Shown: positions 28,652-38,000 of the stretch, piece after piece
Layout of the letters: the number at the start of each line of letters is the position of its first letter
Position numbering within the stretch: position 1 is the stretch's first letter
Assembly (NCBI RefSeq): GCF_000982955.1
Contig: NZ_KQ058900.1
Coordinates: 46,082 to 110,081 of the forward strand
Length of the DNA: 64,000 nucleotides
Direction: 5' to 3'
Source of the DNA: Micromonospora sp. HK10
Lineage (GTDB): Bacteria > Actinomycetota > Actinomycetes > Mycobacteriales > Micromonosporaceae
Position numbers and translations under genes: made by a program
Notes under the pieces: generated by a model
The model's database searches: none
What the model was told of the DNA's origin: nothing
Seen by the model: the letters and a program-made list of their open reading frames with translations, nothing else

Positions 28652-29112
28652 CGGGTGACTCCCTCCGGGTGCGGCTTGAGCGCGTCGGGGATGCGCTGCA
28701 CGCTGTCGTTGGTCTGCTTGAGGCCGCGGATCCGCTCGGCGTTCTTCTTGGCCATCGAGTAGAGGACCGCCGCGACGGCGGCCCAGATCACGGCCACGAT
28801 CAGCGCGGCCAGCCCGGAGTCCATGACGTTGTCCAGGAACTGCCAGAGCGCGATCGAGACGAAGAGCGCCACCATGTAGCCGCCGAAGCCGGCGCCGCCG
28901 AAGAGCCCGGCGGCCTTGCCCGCCTTCCGGCCCTCCTGGCGGATCTCCGCCTTGGCCAGCTCCACCTCCTGCCGCATCAGGGTGGACAGGTCGGTGGTCA
29001 CCTGGCGCATCAGGTCGCCGAGCGAGCTGCCCCGGACCTCCTCCGCGGTGTGCGGGTCGCCCGCCGGCTGGTAACCGGAGTCCAGCCCGGACCCCTGCGT
29101 CGGCATGCTCAT
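28648..29112 (-). CDS. Phage holin family (DUF1469) membrane protein
   Basis: 154 residues. An amphipathic helix (SLGDLMRQVTTDLSTLMRQE, VELAKAEI) precedes two membrane helices (about 76-98 and 105-125). This is the Actinobacteria holin-X/DUF1469 pattern that nearly always sits beside DUF3618 genes. Despite the family name there is no phage context. The ATG at 29112 is one option; MPTQ at 29106 is another. Confidence 0.9.
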   Translation of the reverse strand: MSMPTQGSGLDSGYQPAGDPHTAEEVRGSSLGDLMRQVTTDLSTLMRQEVELAKAEIRQEGRKAGKAAGLFGGAGFGGYMVALFVSIALWQFLDNVMDSGLAALIVAVIWAAVAAVLYSMAKKNAERIRGLKQTNDSVQRIPDALKPHPEGVTR

Positions 29113-29143
29113 TGCGTCGCCTCCCTTCTGCCGGACCGGCCGG

Positions 29144-29920
29144 TCACGGCCGGGTCGAACCGCTCGACGGCACGCCCGGCAGCGGGTCGGTGCGCTCCGG
29201 CGGGGGCAGCGGCGCTCCGGTGCCGCCCTGCGGGTCGGCCCAGCCGTTCGGGGCGCCACCGCCCGGGTAGGTCGCGCCCGGCGCCGGGTAGCCCGGGTCC
29301 GGCTCGGCGTAGCTGCCCGGCGTCGGGTCGAGGTAGCCGCCCTGCGGGAGCTGGTCCGGCACGGCCCGGGTGGTCGGGATGACCGCCGTCCGATCCGGGT
29401 CGTACGCCGGCTGCGCGCCGCCGTCGCCGGCCGCGGCGACGTTGCGGGTGAGCCGGCCGGCGACCACACCGAGCAGCGCGGCGCCGATCAGGAAGGTCCC
29501 CGGGTTGCGCCGGGCGTACTCCTTCACCTCGTGCAGCAGGTCGCCCGGCTCGCGCTGCTCCAGCCAGCCGGCCACCCCGTGCACCCGGTCGGCGGCCTGG
29601 TGGGCCAGCTCGGTGACCGGGCCGGAGCCGCCGCCGTTCTGCGCCATCGCGCGCACCTCGTCGGCGAGCGAGCGCAGCCCGCTCGCGGCGCGCTGCTGCT
29701 GCTGGCTGCTCTGGGCGGTGAGCTGGGTGCGGGCCTCGCCGTACAGGTTGCGGGCCTGGCGCTTCGCCTCGCCCACGACCTCCTGGCCCTGTTCCTTGGC
29801 GGTCTGGGCGACCGCGCCACCCGCGTTGGCGGCCTCGGAGCCGACCTGTCGGGCCTGGTCGCGAACCCCGCCGTTGTTCGATTCGTACGTGGCAGACGTC
29901 GGTGAGAGATCGTAAGTCAT
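29144..29920 (-). CDS. LEA-like/DUF3618-operon membrane protein of unknown function
   Basis: 258 residues. A long hydrophilic helical region rich in Ala, Gln and Glu (EAANAGGAVAQTAKEQGQEV) with a QQQQ run is followed by one hydrophobic segment (GTFLIGAALLGVVAGRL) and a disordered Pro/Gly/Asp tail. This is the usual first gene of the holin-DUF3618 cluster in actinobacteria. It has no enzymatic motif. It is divergent from the DUF4383 gene, with a 199-nt intergenic region in which I find no convincing promoter motif. Confidence 0.78.
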   Translation of the reverse strand: MTYDLSPTSATYESNNGGVRDQARQVGSEAANAGGAVAQTAKEQGQEVVGEAKRQARNLYGEARTQLTAQSSQQQQRAASGLRSLADEVRAMAQNGGGSGPVTELAHQAADRVHGVAGWLEQREPGDLLHEVKEYARRNPGTFLIGAALLGVVAGRLTRNVAAAGDGGAQPAYDPDRTAVIPTTRAVPDQLPQGGYLDPTPGSYAEPDPGYPAPGATYPGGGAPNGWADPQGGTGAPLPPPERTDPLPGVPSSGSTRP

Positions 29921-30119
29921 GGTGTCCCTTCCGCTCGATGTCGTAGCGGTTCCTGCTCGGGGGATTCCGCCGGCCGTGCTGCCGGCGTGTCGAAGTCCCT
30001 ACCCCTGGGCTTCGGGTCCATGCCTGATTCGTGATTTCTCTGCGGAAGCGCCCCGTCCCGATCACACAATGGAGGGTCTGCCCGTTCCGGACGGCGGCGG
30101 ATCAACGGAGGTGACAGCG

Positions 30120-30602
30120 ATGGCACGTGACGTGCGCCGACGCGCCCCGGCCCGGTCCCGGCCGGCGGTCCAGAAGGCCGCCCTCGCGGTCGCCGCCGGG
30201 TTCGTGCTGATCGGCGTGCTCGGGTTCGTGCCCGGCTTCACCACGCACTACGGTGACCTGCGGTTCGCCGGCCACCACTCGGAGGCCAAGCTGATCGGCC
30301 TGTTCCAGGTGTCGATCCTGCACAACCTGCTGCACCTGCTGTTCGGCCTGGCCGGGCTGGTGCTGGCCCGCCGGATCGGCGGGGCCCGGCTCTTCCTGGC
30401 CGGCGGCGGCGCCGCCTACCTCGGCCTCTGGCTGTACGGCTTCGCGATCGACCGGGAGGCCCAGGCCAACTTCGTCCCGTTCAACGACGCCGACAACTGG
30501 CTGCACCTCTTCCTCGGCTTCGGCATGCTCCTGCTCGGCCTGCTGCTCTCCAACGAGCTGGGCACCGGCGGGCGGCCGGACACCCCGATCGACCGGCCCT
30601 GA
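30120..30602 (+). CDS. DUF4383 domain-containing membrane protein
   Basis: 160 residues with four predicted membrane helices (about 20-40, 60-80, 90-108 and 130-148). The DUF4383 motif HNLLHLLFGLAGLVLARR and the NWLHLFLGFGM block are present. The family function is unknown. GGAGGTG lies six bases before the ATG at 30120. The 3' end and stop codon are amplified in the downstream tandem repeat. Confidence 0.9.
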   Translation: MARDVRRRAPARSRPAVQKAALAVAAGFVLIGVLGFVPGFTTHYGDLRFAGHHSEAKLIGLFQVSILHNLLHLLFGLAGLVLARRIGGARLFLAGGGAAYLGLWLYGFAIDREAQANFVPFNDADNWLHLFLGFGMLLLGLLLSNELGTGGRPDTPIDRP

Positions 30603-30740
30603 GCCGCCGTCACCCGGCCCTGAGCCGCCGTCACCCGGCCCTGAGCCGCCGTCACCCGGCCCTGAGCCGCCGTCACCCGGCCCTGAGCCGGTGTCACCCG
30701 GCGCTGAGTCGCCGTCACCCGGCCCTGAACCGGTGTCACC
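30594..30740 (+). repeat. 21-bp tandem repeat seeded by the DUF4383 stop region
   Basis: About seven copies of a 21-bp unit (CGGCCCTGAGCCGCCGTCAC core). The first copy contains the last codons and the TGA of the DUF4383 gene. The early copies are identical; later ones carry GTGTC for CCGTC. Confidence 0.92.
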
Positions 30741-30777
30741 CGGCCGGGTGACACCCGCGCCGACACTCCGGTACGGC

Positions 30778-30803
30778 GTTTACCCGATCACCGCGCCGGG
30801 CAC
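30778..30803 (+). promoter_or_regulatory. Putative SigB/SigF promoter of DUF6766 gene
   Basis: GTTT (30778-30781), 16 nt, then GGGCAC (30798-30803), ending 48 nt before the ATG of the DUF6766 gene. It differs from the GGGTAT consensus at two positions. Confidence 0.42.
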
Positions 30804-30851
30804 CGAGGGATCGCTACACGCAGTAGTCCCGAGGGACGAGGAGGTCCGGGG

Positions 30852-31511
30852 ATGCCACGGTGGTTGCGGGACAACGCGCTCACGGTCGCCATGCTCGGCG
30901 CATTCGCGGTCTTCCTGGTGTTGCAGAGCGTGTTCGGTTGGCAGGTGCACAACGAGGAGCTGGCCGAGTACGGCGCGGCCCCGCTGAGCTGGTGGGCGTA
31001 CCTGGGCACCGGGCACTTCGCCGAGGCCGTCTTCGAGAACTGGGAGTCCGAGTTCCTCCAGATGGGCGGCTACGTGCTGCTCACCGCGTACCTGGTGCAG
31101 CGGGGGTCGGCCGAGTCGAAGCCGGAGGGGCAGACGGACCGGCCCGAGGACGACCCGCGCCGGGCCACCCCGGACTCGCCCTGGCCGGTCCGGACCGGCG
31201 GGCTCCCGCTGGTGGTCTACCGGAACAGCCTGTCGATCGCGCTGTTCATGATCTTCGGCGGCGCGTTCCTCGGCCACCTCTTCGGCGGCGTGGCCACCTA
31301 CAACGAGGAGCAGGCGTTGCAGAGCGGCGCGGCCCCGATCAGCGCCTGGCAGTTCCTCGGCACCAGCGACTTCTGGTTCCAGTCCATGCAGAACTGGCAG
31401 AGCGAGTTTCTCGCCGTCGGCGTGCTGATCCTGCTCAGCATCGTGCTGCGCCAGCACGCCAGCCCGGAGTCGAAGCCGGTCACCGCCGCGCACGCCGAGA
31501 CGGGCGCCTGA
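30852..31511 (+). CDS. DUF6766 family membrane protein with internal duplication
   Basis: 219 residues made of two similar halves. Residues about 4-95 (LAEYGAAPLSWWAYLGTGHF, NWESEFLQMGGYVLL, AESKP) align with about 122-212 (ALQSGAAPISAWQFLGTSDF, NWQSEFLAVGVLILL, PESKP). Each half has two membrane helices flanking an extracytoplasmic loop. The family is common in actinobacteria and its function is unknown. It has its own stress-type promoter candidate. Degenerate GC repeats follow the stop codon. Confidence 0.88.
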   Translation: MPRWLRDNALTVAMLGAFAVFLVLQSVFGWQVHNEELAEYGAAPLSWWAYLGTGHFAEAVFENWESEFLQMGGYVLLTAYLVQRGSAESKPEGQTDRPEDDPRRATPDSPWPVRTGGLPLVVYRNSLSIALFMIFGGAFLGHLFGGVATYNEEQALQSGAAPISAWQFLGTSDFWFQSMQNWQSEFLAVGVLILLSIVLRQHASPESKPVTAAHAETGA

Positions 31512-31609
31512 CCCGGCGCCACCCGGCGACCGGCACCCGCCACCCCGGCGCCACCCCCGGCAGCCGCCAGTCCGGTGCCAGCCGGCGACCGGCAGCCGCC
31601 AGCCCGGCG

Positions 31610-32059
31610 CTAGACGGCCACCGGCAGCCGCTTGGCGAAGCAGACGCTGTACGGGTTGGCCACGTACTCGCCGTAGACCGGGATGGGCCGGTAGCCGCAC
31701 GACCGATAGAGGCCGATGGCGGCCGGCAGGTAGCTGCCGGTCTCCAGGCACACCGTGGTGTGCCCCTGCCGCAGGGCCAACTCCTCCAGCGCCGCCAGCA
31801 ACTGCCGGGCCACCCCCCGACCCCGGTACGCGGGACGGACGTACATCCGCTTGAGCTCGCCGGTCTCGGCGTCGAGGGCCTGGATCCCGCCGCAGGCGAT
31901 GGCCCGCCCGCGCTCGACCACCGCCAGGTAGCGGATGTCGTCGTGGGTGACCGTCGCCTGCCCGTCCAGACCCCCGTCGGCCGCGCGCAGCTCCCGCTGC
32001 TGGGCGGTGACCAGAGCGGCGATCTCCGGATCGGTGGCCGGACGGGATTCGATCAGCAT
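31610..32059 (-). CDS. GNAT family N-acetyltransferase
   Basis: 149 residues. The acetyl-CoA motif is in MYVRPAYRGRGVARQLL (Q/RxxGxG/A), preceded by the beta-bulge strand (IACGGIQALDAETGELKRMY) and followed by CLETGSYLPAAIGLYRSCGY, typical of small actinobacterial GNATs. The substrate is unknown. The start is not certain: ATG at 32059 or GTG nine bases earlier. It is downstream of obg, separated by a hairpin. Confidence 0.9.
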   Translation of the reverse strand: MLIESRPATDPEIAALVTAQQRELRAADGGLDGQATVTHDDIRYLAVVERGRAIACGGIQALDAETGELKRMYVRPAYRGRGVARQLLAALEELALRQGHTTVCLETGSYLPAAIGLYRSCGYRPIPVYGEYVANPYSVCFAKRLPVAV

Positions 32060-32111
32060 GCCCGGCACGCTAGGCCGGGCCCGTTTCGGTCAGGTTTCTG
32101 GCGGGCGACCC

Positions 32112-32127
32112 GCACCTGACCAGGTGC
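32112..32127 (-). terminator. Hairpin after obg
   Basis: Inverted repeat GCACCT / AGGTGC with a 4-nt loop, 20 nt after the obg stop, followed by a second short GC palindrome. It probably ends the rplU-rpmA-obg transcript. Confidence 0.4.
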
Positions 32128-32146
32128 CGTAAGGGCGGGGCCGCCC

Positions 32147-33625
32147 CTACTCCCAGTCCTCGTCGTCGTCGTCGGCGGTGTCAATGTCGGCGTCGGCGGG
32201 CGCGGCCGCCACCTCGTCGGCCGGGCGCTGCCGGCGCGCCTTGCGGGCGGCCAGCCGCTCCGCGGCCGAGGAGCGGGTCGACTTCTCCTCGAGCCGGACG
32301 TCGGTGCCCCGGTTGCCGGGGACGAAGTCGACGCCCGCGTACAGGGTCGGCTGCCAGTCGAACTCCCGGTCGCCGATCCGGACCAGGTCGCCGGCCTGCG
32401 CGCCGGCCTTGGCCAGCTTCTCCTCCACGCCGAGGCGGGCCAGCCGGTCGGCCAGGTAGCCCACCGCCTCGTCGTTGTCGAAGTTGGTCTGCTTGACCCA
32501 GCGCTCCGGCCGGCTGCCCCGGACGGTGAACGAGCCGTCCTGCTCCGCCTCGATGGTGAAGCCGGCGTCGTCGACCGCCTTCGGGCGGATCACGATCCGG
32601 GTCGGCTCGGCCGGCGGCGCGGCGCTGCGGCCCTGCTCGACCAGCTCGGCCATCGCGTACGTCAGCTCCTTGAGCCCTTCCCGGGTGGCCGTGGAGATCT
32701 CGAACACCCGGAAGCCGCGGGCCGCCAGGTCCGGCCGGACGATCTCGGCGAGGTCCCGGCCGTCCGGCACGTCGACCTTGTTCAGGGCGACCAGCCGGGG
32801 GCGGTCGGCCAGCCCGCCGTACTGGGACAGCTCGGCCTCGATGGCGTCGATGTCGGCGAGCGGGTCGCGGCCCGGCTCCAGCGTCGCGGTGTCGACCACG
32901 TGCACCAGCACGGCGCAGCGCTCGACGTGGCGGAGGAACTCCAGCCCCAGCCCCTTGCCGGTGGCCGCGCCCGGGATCAGTCCCGGCACGTCGGCGACCG
33001 TGAAGGTGTGGTTGTCCACCCGGACCACGCCGAGGTTCGGCACCAGGGTGGTGAACGGGTAGTCGGCGATCTTCGGCTTGGCCGCGGAGATCACCGAGAT
33101 CAGCGAGGACTTGCCGGCCGACGGGAAACCGACCAGGCCGACGTCGGCGACGCTCTTCAGCTCCAGCACCACGTCGAGCTTGTCGCCGGGCTCGCCCAGT
33201 TCGGCGAAGCCGGGCGCCTTGCGCCGGGCGTTGGCCAGCGCCGCGTTGCCCCGGCCGCCCCGGCCGCCCCGGGCCGCCTCGAAGGTGGTGCCGGCGCCCA
33301 CCAGGTCGGCCAGCACCTCGCCGTCGAGGCCCAGCACGACGGTGCCATTGGGCACCTTGATGAGCAGGTCGTGACCGTTGGCCCCGTCCCGGTTCGAGCC
33401 GGCGCCGCCCTTGCCGTTCTCGGCCTTGAGATGCGGACGGAAGTGGAAGTCGAGCAGCGTGGTCACCTGCGGGTCCACCACCAGCGACACGCTGCCACCG
33501 TGCCCGCCGTTGCCGCCGTCCGGACCGCCGAAGGGCTTGAACTTCTCCCGGTGGATGGAGACACAGCCGTGCCCGCCGTCGCCGGCCTGCATGTGCAGGA
33601 CGACCCGGTCAACGAACGTCGTCAC
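32147..33625 (-). CDS. obg: Obg family GTPase (ribosome assembly)
   Basis: 492 residues. The Gly-rich Obg fold (GGPDGGNGGHGGSVSLVVDP) occupies residues 1-160, the G1 motif GFPSAGKSS is at about 167-175, DVPGLIPGA is G3 and NKVD is G4. A C-terminal OCT domain (FTIEAEQDGSFTVRGSRPER) follows. A long charged tail typical of actinobacterial Obg ends in an acidic DDDDEDWE. It acts in 50S assembly and (p)ppGpp-linked growth control. It is downstream of rpmA and separated from it by a strong terminator, so readthrough or its own promoter is required. Confidence 0.97.
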   Translation of the reverse strand: MTTFVDRVVLHMQAGDGGHGCVSIHREKFKPFGGPDGGNGGHGGSVSLVVDPQVTTLLDFHFRPHLKAENGKGGAGSNRDGANGHDLLIKVPNGTVVLGLDGEVLADLVGAGTTFEAARGGRGGRGNAALANARRKAPGFAELGEPGDKLDVVLELKSVADVGLVGFPSAGKSSLISVISAAKPKIADYPFTTLVPNLGVVRVDNHTFTVADVPGLIPGAATGKGLGLEFLRHVERCAVLVHVVDTATLEPGRDPLADIDAIEAELSQYGGLADRPRLVALNKVDVPDGRDLAEIVRPDLAARGFRVFEISTATREGLKELTYAMAELVEQGRSAAPPAEPTRIVIRPKAVDDAGFTIEAEQDGSFTVRGSRPERWVKQTNFDNDEAVGYLADRLARLGVEEKLAKAGAQAGDLVRIGDREFDWQPTLYAGVDFVPGNRGTDVRLEEKSTRSSAAERLAARKARRQRPADEVAAAPADADIDTADDDDEDWE

Positions 33626-33665
33626 GACGCCAATCCTTCCAGCGGGGCACGCCCCCGCGTGAGAA

Positions 33666-33711
33666 AAGGCGAAGCGGGCCGGGACCCGAGGTCCCCGGCC
33701 CGCTTCGCCTT
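33666..33711 (-). terminator. Intrinsic terminator after rpmA
   Basis: A 21-22 bp stem with a single bulge (33666-33686 with 33690-33711) just after the rpmA stop, followed on the minus strand by TTTTCTC. This is one of the few hairpins in the window with a U-tract. Confidence 0.85.
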
Positions 33712-33715
33712 CGAA

Positions 33716-33970
33716 CTACTGCTGCGGCACGATGCTGACGGTCTTGCGACCGCGCTTGGTGCCGAACTGGACCGAGCCGGCGGCCAGCGCGAAGAGCGTG
33801 TCATCGCCGCCACGGCCGACCAGGTCACCGGGGTGGAACTTGGTGCCACGCTGACGGATGAGGATCTCACCCGCGCTGACGACCTGACCACCGAAGCGCT
33901 TCACGCCGAGTCGCTGGGCCGCGGAGTCACGGCCGTTACGCGAGCTGGACGCACCCTTTTTGTGAGCCAT
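33716..33970 (-). CDS. rpmA: 50S ribosomal protein L27
   Basis: 84 residues, starting AHKKGASSSRNGRDSAAQRL after Met, with GGQVVSAGEILIRQRGTKFH in the middle: canonical L27. It lies near the peptidyl-transferase centre. It lies 11 nt downstream of rplU in the conserved rplU-rpmA pair. Confidence 0.98.
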   Translation of the reverse strand: MAHKKGASSSRNGRDSAAQRLGVKRFGGQVVSAGEILIRQRGTKFHPGDLVGRGGDDTLFALAAGSVQFGTKRGRKTVSIVPQQ

Positions 33971-33981
33971 TGGAGGACGAC

Positions 33982-34296
33982 CTACTTCCCGCTGGAGATG
34001 CCGGTCACCTTGACCTGGGTCAGCGGCTGGCGGTGACCCTGGCGCTTGTGGTAGCCGGTCTTGTTCTTGAACTTGTGGATCCGGATCTTCGGGCCCTTGG
34101 TGTGCGCGGCGATCTCGCCGGACACCGCGACCTGCGCAAGCTTCGCCGCGTCGGTCACCAGGTCGTCACCGTCGACGAGGAGCACCGCGGTGAGCTTCAC
34201 CGCGTCGCCGGGGGCACCGGCGAGCTTCTCGACCTCGATCACGTCGCCCTCGGCGACCTTGTACTGCTTGCCGCCGGTCTTGACGATCGCGTACAT
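33982..34296 (-). CDS. rplU: 50S ribosomal protein L21
   Basis: 104 residues. MYAIVKTGGKQYKVAEGDVI at the N-terminus and KTGYHKRQGHRQPLTQVKV at the C-terminus are the L21 signatures. The ATG at 34296 matches the universal L21 start. The 190-nt gap upstream (34297-34485) is non-coding and probably contains the operon promoter and leader, but no motif was convincing. Confidence 0.98.
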   Translation of the reverse strand: MYAIVKTGGKQYKVAEGDVIEVEKLAGAPGDAVKLTAVLLVDGDDLVTDAAKLAQVAVSGEIAAHTKGPKIRIHKFKNKTGYHKRQGHRQPLTQVKVTGISSGK

Positions 34297-34485
34297 CGGA
34301 GGCGCACTCCCTGTCGTTGAGGCTGCTAGCGTCTTTTGCCCACCGTTGCCGGTCGGCTGTTCCCACGGCGTCTCGCCGGGAGCCGTGACACCGGCAGCGC
34401 GGGCACGCGGGAACTCGGCCCACCAAAAGTGCGCCGCAGGCAAGGGTACGCCATACCCGCCCCGGCTCCCAAACCGGGCCGCCGA

Positions 34486-34962
34486 TCAGGCCGGACAGAG
34501 CTCGTCGAGGCGCCCCTGGAGCCGGTCGAACTGCGTCTGGTCGATCGCCCGCACGTCCGTGCCGAGCCCGCCGACCTCGTCGGCCAACTCCGCCAGCAGG
34601 GTACGCAGCCGCGGGTCCTCGGCCCGCGCCGAGTGCTGCCGCAGGGCGTCCCGCCAGCCGGCCAGCGCCGCCTCCGCGTCCCGCCGGGCAGCCTGCTCGG
34701 TCTTCCGGTCCCCGGTCGCCCCGGCCCCCAGCATCTGGGCCAGTTCCTGCACGTACGTCTGCACCGCCGCGGAACCGGCCTGCTTGGCGCCCGCGCAGAC
34801 GCCCGCGTCGCCGCTGGCGGTCGGGCTGGGCAGGGCCGCCGTGCGCGACGGGGCGGGCGAGGCGAAGCCCACCGCGAAGGGGTTGTCGTCGTCCCGGTCG
34901 GCGCAGCCCGCACCGGCCAGCACGATCCCGGTGAGCGCGGCGACCGCGAGCACCCGGCGCAT
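34486..34962 (-). CDS. Putative lipoprotein
   Basis: 158 residues. A signal peptide (MRRVLAVAALTGIVLAGAGC) with lipobox LAGAGC predicts a lipid-anchored Cys20 at the outer face of the membrane. The mature part has a disordered Pro/Ser linker and a helical domain rich in Ala, Arg and Gln with two Cys (VCAGAKQ and the terminal ELCPA) that could form a disulfide. GGAGGAGAC precedes the ATG at 34962. Function is unknown. It lies between rne and rplU. Confidence 0.82.
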   Translation of the reverse strand: MRRVLAVAALTGIVLAGAGCADRDDDNPFAVGFASPAPSRTAALPSPTASGDAGVCAGAKQAGSAAVQTYVQELAQMLGAGATGDRKTEQAARRDAEAALAGWRDALRQHSARAEDPRLRTLLAELADEVGGLGTDVRAIDQTQFDRLQGRLDELCPA

Positions 34963-35014
34963 GTCTCCTCCCGTCCGGGCCCGGCGTCCCGACCGGGGGT
35001 CGACGGGTACGGCA

Positions 35015-35056
35015 AGGGCCCCTTCCTGCCGACTCTGTTGCCGGGGAAGGGGCCCT
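35015..35056 (-). terminator. Hairpin terminator after rne
   Basis: A 12-bp stem (35015-35026 with 35045-35056) and an 18-nt loop, starting 25 nt after the rne stop codon. Confidence 0.7.
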
Positions 35057-35081
35057 GTCAAACGCCGTGCTGGTCAGCGCC

Positions 35082-38000
35082 TCACGGCCGGGTACGCCGC
35101 CGGGCGCCACCGCGCCGGGACCGGCGCCGCCCGGTGCCCGTCTCGCCGCCCTCCTCCTCGGCCGCACCGTCGCTGATCGCGTCCGGGTCGTCCGCACCGG
35201 CCAGCCGGGCCGAGTCACCCTCCTGCGCGTCGGCGACCGCCGGCGCGGCCGGCGTCTCGGTCTCGAACCGGGACAGGTCGTAGCCCTGCGTGTCGTAGTA
35301 GTCGTCGTCGGCCACCTCGGCGACGGCCTTCACCGGTTCCACCGGCGACTCGGGCGCGGCCGGCTGCTCCGGGGCGGCCGGCTGCTCCGGCGGGGCCTCG
35401 GCGGCGGGCCGTTCGGCGGCGGCCTTGCGGCCCCGGCGGCGGCCCTTCTCCTCGGTGGCCGGGGCGGTGACGGCCGAGGCGACCGCCTTGACCCGCTCCC
35501 CCGCCCCGCGGGCGCGCGGCTTCTCCGGCACCGGCTCGGTGTGGATGATCACGCCGCGGCCCTTGCAGCACTCGCAGGTCTCGCTGAACGCCTCCAGCAG
35601 GCCCGCGCCGATCCGCTTGCGGGTCATCTGCACCAGGCCCAACGAGGTGATCTCGGTGACCTGGTGCTTGGTCCGGTCCCGGCCCAGGCACTCGGTGAGC
35701 CGGCGCAGCACCAGCTCCCGGTTCGACTCCAGCACCATGTCGATGAAGTCGATCACCACGATGCCGCCCAGGTCGCGCAGCCGCAGCTGGCGCACGATCT
35801 CCTCGGCCGCCTCCAGGTTGTTCCGGGTGACCGTCTCCTCCAGGTTGCCCCCGGAGCCGGTGTACTTGCCGGTGTTGACGTCGATCACCGTCATGGCCTC
35901 GGTCCGGTCGATCACCAGCGAGCCGCCCGAGGGGAGGAAGACCTTCCGGTCCAGCCCCTTGAGGATCTGCTCGTCGATCCGGTACTCGGCGAAGACGTCG
36001 CTGGTGCCGGCGTGCCGGCGCAGCCGGGCCACCAGGTCGGGCGAGACGTGCGACAGGTACGACTCGACCAGGTCGTACGCCGGCTCACCCTCGATGACCA
36101 GCTCGCGGAAGTCCTCGTTGAACAGGTCCCGGACCACCCGGATGACCAGGTCCGGCTCCTCGTAGAGCAGCACCGGGGCACCACCGGAGGCGGCCTTGGC
36201 CTGGATGTCCTCCCACTGCGCCTGGAGCCGCTTGACGTCCCGGGCCAGCTCGTCCTCGCTGGCCCCCTCGGCCGCGGTCCGGACGATCACCCCGGCGCCG
36301 TCCGGCACCAGCTTCTTGAGGATGTCCCGCAGCCGCTTGCGCTCGGTGTCCGGTAGCTTGCGGCTGATCCCGGAGGCGTTGCCGTTCGGCACGTACACCA
36401 GGTGCCGGCCGGAGAGCGCGATGTGGCTGGTGAGCCGGGCGCCCTTGTGCCCGATCGGGTCCTTGGTGACCTGCACCAGCACCGAGTCACCGGACCTGAG
36501 CGCCTGCTCGATCGAGCGGGCCCGGCCCTCCAGGCCGGTGGTGTCCCAGTTGACCTCGCCGGCGTAGAGCACGGCGTTGCGGCCCCGCCCGACGTCGACG
36601 AAGGCCGCCTCCATGCTCGGCAGCACGTTCTGCACCTTGCCGAGGTAGACGTTGCCGGCCATGGTCCCCGAGGAGTTACGGGTGACGTAGTGCTCGACCA
36701 GCACGCCGTCCTCGAGGACCGCGATCTGCGTACGGTCGCCGCGCTGGCGGACCGCCATCACCCGGTCGACCGCCTCCCGGCGGGCCAGGAACTCCGACTC
36801 GCTCAGGATCGGCGGACGGGTACGGCGCTGCTCGCGGCCGTCCCGGCGGCGCTGCCGCTTGGCCTCCAGCCGGGTCGAGCCGGAGACGCCCTGGACCTCG
36901 TCGACGGCCTTGCGCGGTTCCCTGATCTTGACGACCGTGGGCACCCCGTCCTCGGCGGCGGTCTCCACGTCACCGGCGCCCCGGCGGCGGCGCCGGCGCC
37001 GGCGCCGGGTCAGCCCGTCGCCCTCCGACTCCTCCTCGGCCTCCTCGGCCTCCTCCTCGGGCTCGCCGGCCTCGGCCTGGGCGGCCTCCTCGGCCTCCTC
37101 GTCGGCCTCGTCCGCGCCGCCCTTGCCCCGGCCCCGACCGCGACGGCCGCGACGACGGCGGCGACGGGCAGCGGCCGTCTCGTCGTCCTCGTCCTCGTCC
37201 GCTTCGGCGATTTCCTCGGCCTCGGCGGCCGGCTCCTCCTCGACCTCGACCTCGACGTCGACCGGCTCGACCTCGCGGCGGGCCCGGCGGCGGCGCCGAC
37301 CGGTCTCCGCCGGCGCCTCGGCCGGCTCCTCGACCAGCTCTTCGGCGGGGGCCGGGTAGGTGACCCGGACGGTCGGCACCTCGTCGGGCTGCGGCGCCAT
37401 GAACAGGACGGTCGGCGCGGAGAGCGCGGCCCGGCGACGCCGGCCGGTGGGGGCCGGCTCCTCGGCCGGCCGCTCCTCCTTGCCCGGCACGGCGGCGCCC
37501 GGCGAGACCTCGCCGGTACGGTCCTGCGGGCCACCGGCCCGGGCCAGGGTGGCCTCGTCGGCCGGCGGCAGCTCGGCGACGGCGGCCGGCGCCGGCTCGT
37601 CCTCGGCGTCCTCGCCCACCGCGTCCTCGTCCTCGGCCGCCTGGTCGGCGGTCGCCGAAGGCGGCCCGGCCGGGACGGACTCCCGGGCGGGCGGGGTACG
37701 CCCGGCGTCCTCGGTGTCGGCCGGCGGCTCGGCGAGCGCCGGCGGCTCGGCGAGCGCCGGCGGCTCGGCGGCCGCCGCCTCGGCGGCCGGCTCGGCGGCC
37801 GGGGTGGCCTTGCGTCGACGGGTCCGGGTCGCCTTGACCGGCGGGACAACCTCGTCGGCGGCCGGCGCCACGGCGTCGGCGGCGACCGGCTCGGCGACCG
37901 CCTTCGCGGGGGTCGCCTTGCGGCGCCGGCGGGTGCTCTTCGCCGCGCCGTCGAGCTCGCCGGAGACCGGCGCGAAGACCTCGGCCTGCGGCGCCTCGCC

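Noticed and set aside
28648..29112. Prophage lysis gene
   Set aside because: The holin-family name is historical; the DUF1469-DUF3618 pair is chromosomal in actinobacteria and no phage genes surround it.
30594..30740. CRISPR array or origin iterons
   Set aside because: The 21-bp copies are contiguous without spacers and no replication gene is present; they derive from the preceding gene end.
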